Positions 63,956-64,000 of a DNA stretch of 64,000 bases are shown here, in pieces. Origin of the DNA: Variovorax sp. DXTD-1 (GTDB taxonomy: Bacteria; Pseudomonadota; Gammaproteobacteria; Burkholderiales; Burkholderiaceae_C); NCBI RefSeq assembly GCF_003984625.1, contig NZ_RWKH01000001.1, forward strand, positions 248,001 to 312,000. The letters run 5' to 3'. A program made the position numbers and the translations under genes. Numbering within the stretch: the first letter of the stretch is position 1; every line of letters begins with the position of its first letter. Below the pieces are notes generated by a model. It searched no databases. It had not been told where the DNA came from and worked only from the letters and a program-made list of their open reading frames with translations.

Positions 63956-64000
63956 GATGGGTTTTGCCGCCCGTGCGGGGCGATGTTGTTGGAAGCAACA

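Overview
The window is a high-GC, densely coded chromosomal segment of a betaproteobacterium. It is most likely a member of the Comamonadaceae close to Variovorax. This is inferred from the ribF-ileS-lspA and rpmB-rpmG arrangements, the orphan Bug-type (TctC) receptors, the C4 IleS tail and the arylmalonate decarboxylase, a rare enzyme reported from Bordetella and Variovorax relatives. I saw no phage, plasmid or insertion-sequence genes and no CRISPR array. No gene-free stretch exceeds about 300 bases. Several genes appear to start at TTG behind a good ribosome binding site.

Layout. 1-1346: LacI regulator and the start of an ABC solute-binding protein, with a palindromic operator. 1423-6056: ribF-ileS-lspA operon, with a REP-like repeat between ribF and ileS. 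6140-11341: HNH protein, ECHDC3-type crotonase, secreted alpha/beta hydrolase, and a pimeloyl-CoA-dehydrogenase-like pair behind a palindrome. 11410-17181: purN, an I78 inhibitor lipoprotein, DUF1653, an M48 protease, an RsmB-like methyltransferase and a desaturase. 17214-18906: terminators, rpmG, rpmB and trxB. 19089-24358: Crp/Fnr regulator, ftsK, lolA and rarA. 24487-28333: livHMGF with a possibly regulatory leader. 28349-31523: Bug receptor, ferredoxin-reductase flavoprotein, SDR epimerase and tRNA-Leu(CAA). 31591-37258: cysM-Nudix-tusA, galU and valS. 37367-40783: tightly packed yaaA, 2OG-Fe(II) oxygenase, hydrolase and queF.

40896-54233 is the most interesting block. It holds an SDR dehydrogenase, two tandem paralogous LysR regulators, an enolase-superfamily protein with a non-canonical active site, a Bug receptor, an arylmalonate decarboxylase, an MmgE/PrpD protein, an acyl-CoA dehydrogenase, a 775-residue double acyl-CoA dehydrogenase, a second Bug receptor and an acyl-CoA ligase. 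Together they read as a dedicated uptake and CoA-dependent catabolic island for an unknown malonate-like or branched carboxylate.

54255-64000 is accessory: SnoaL-like and DUF3606 proteins, a histidine-kinase-like fragment, topoisomerase IB, a purine nucleoside permease family lipoprotein, a DUF2459 protein, DNA polymerase IV, and a probable antibacterial RNase A-fold toxin with a possible immunity partner. It ends with a glycolipid-binding-family protein and an MHS-type MFS transporter broken by a one-base frameshift.
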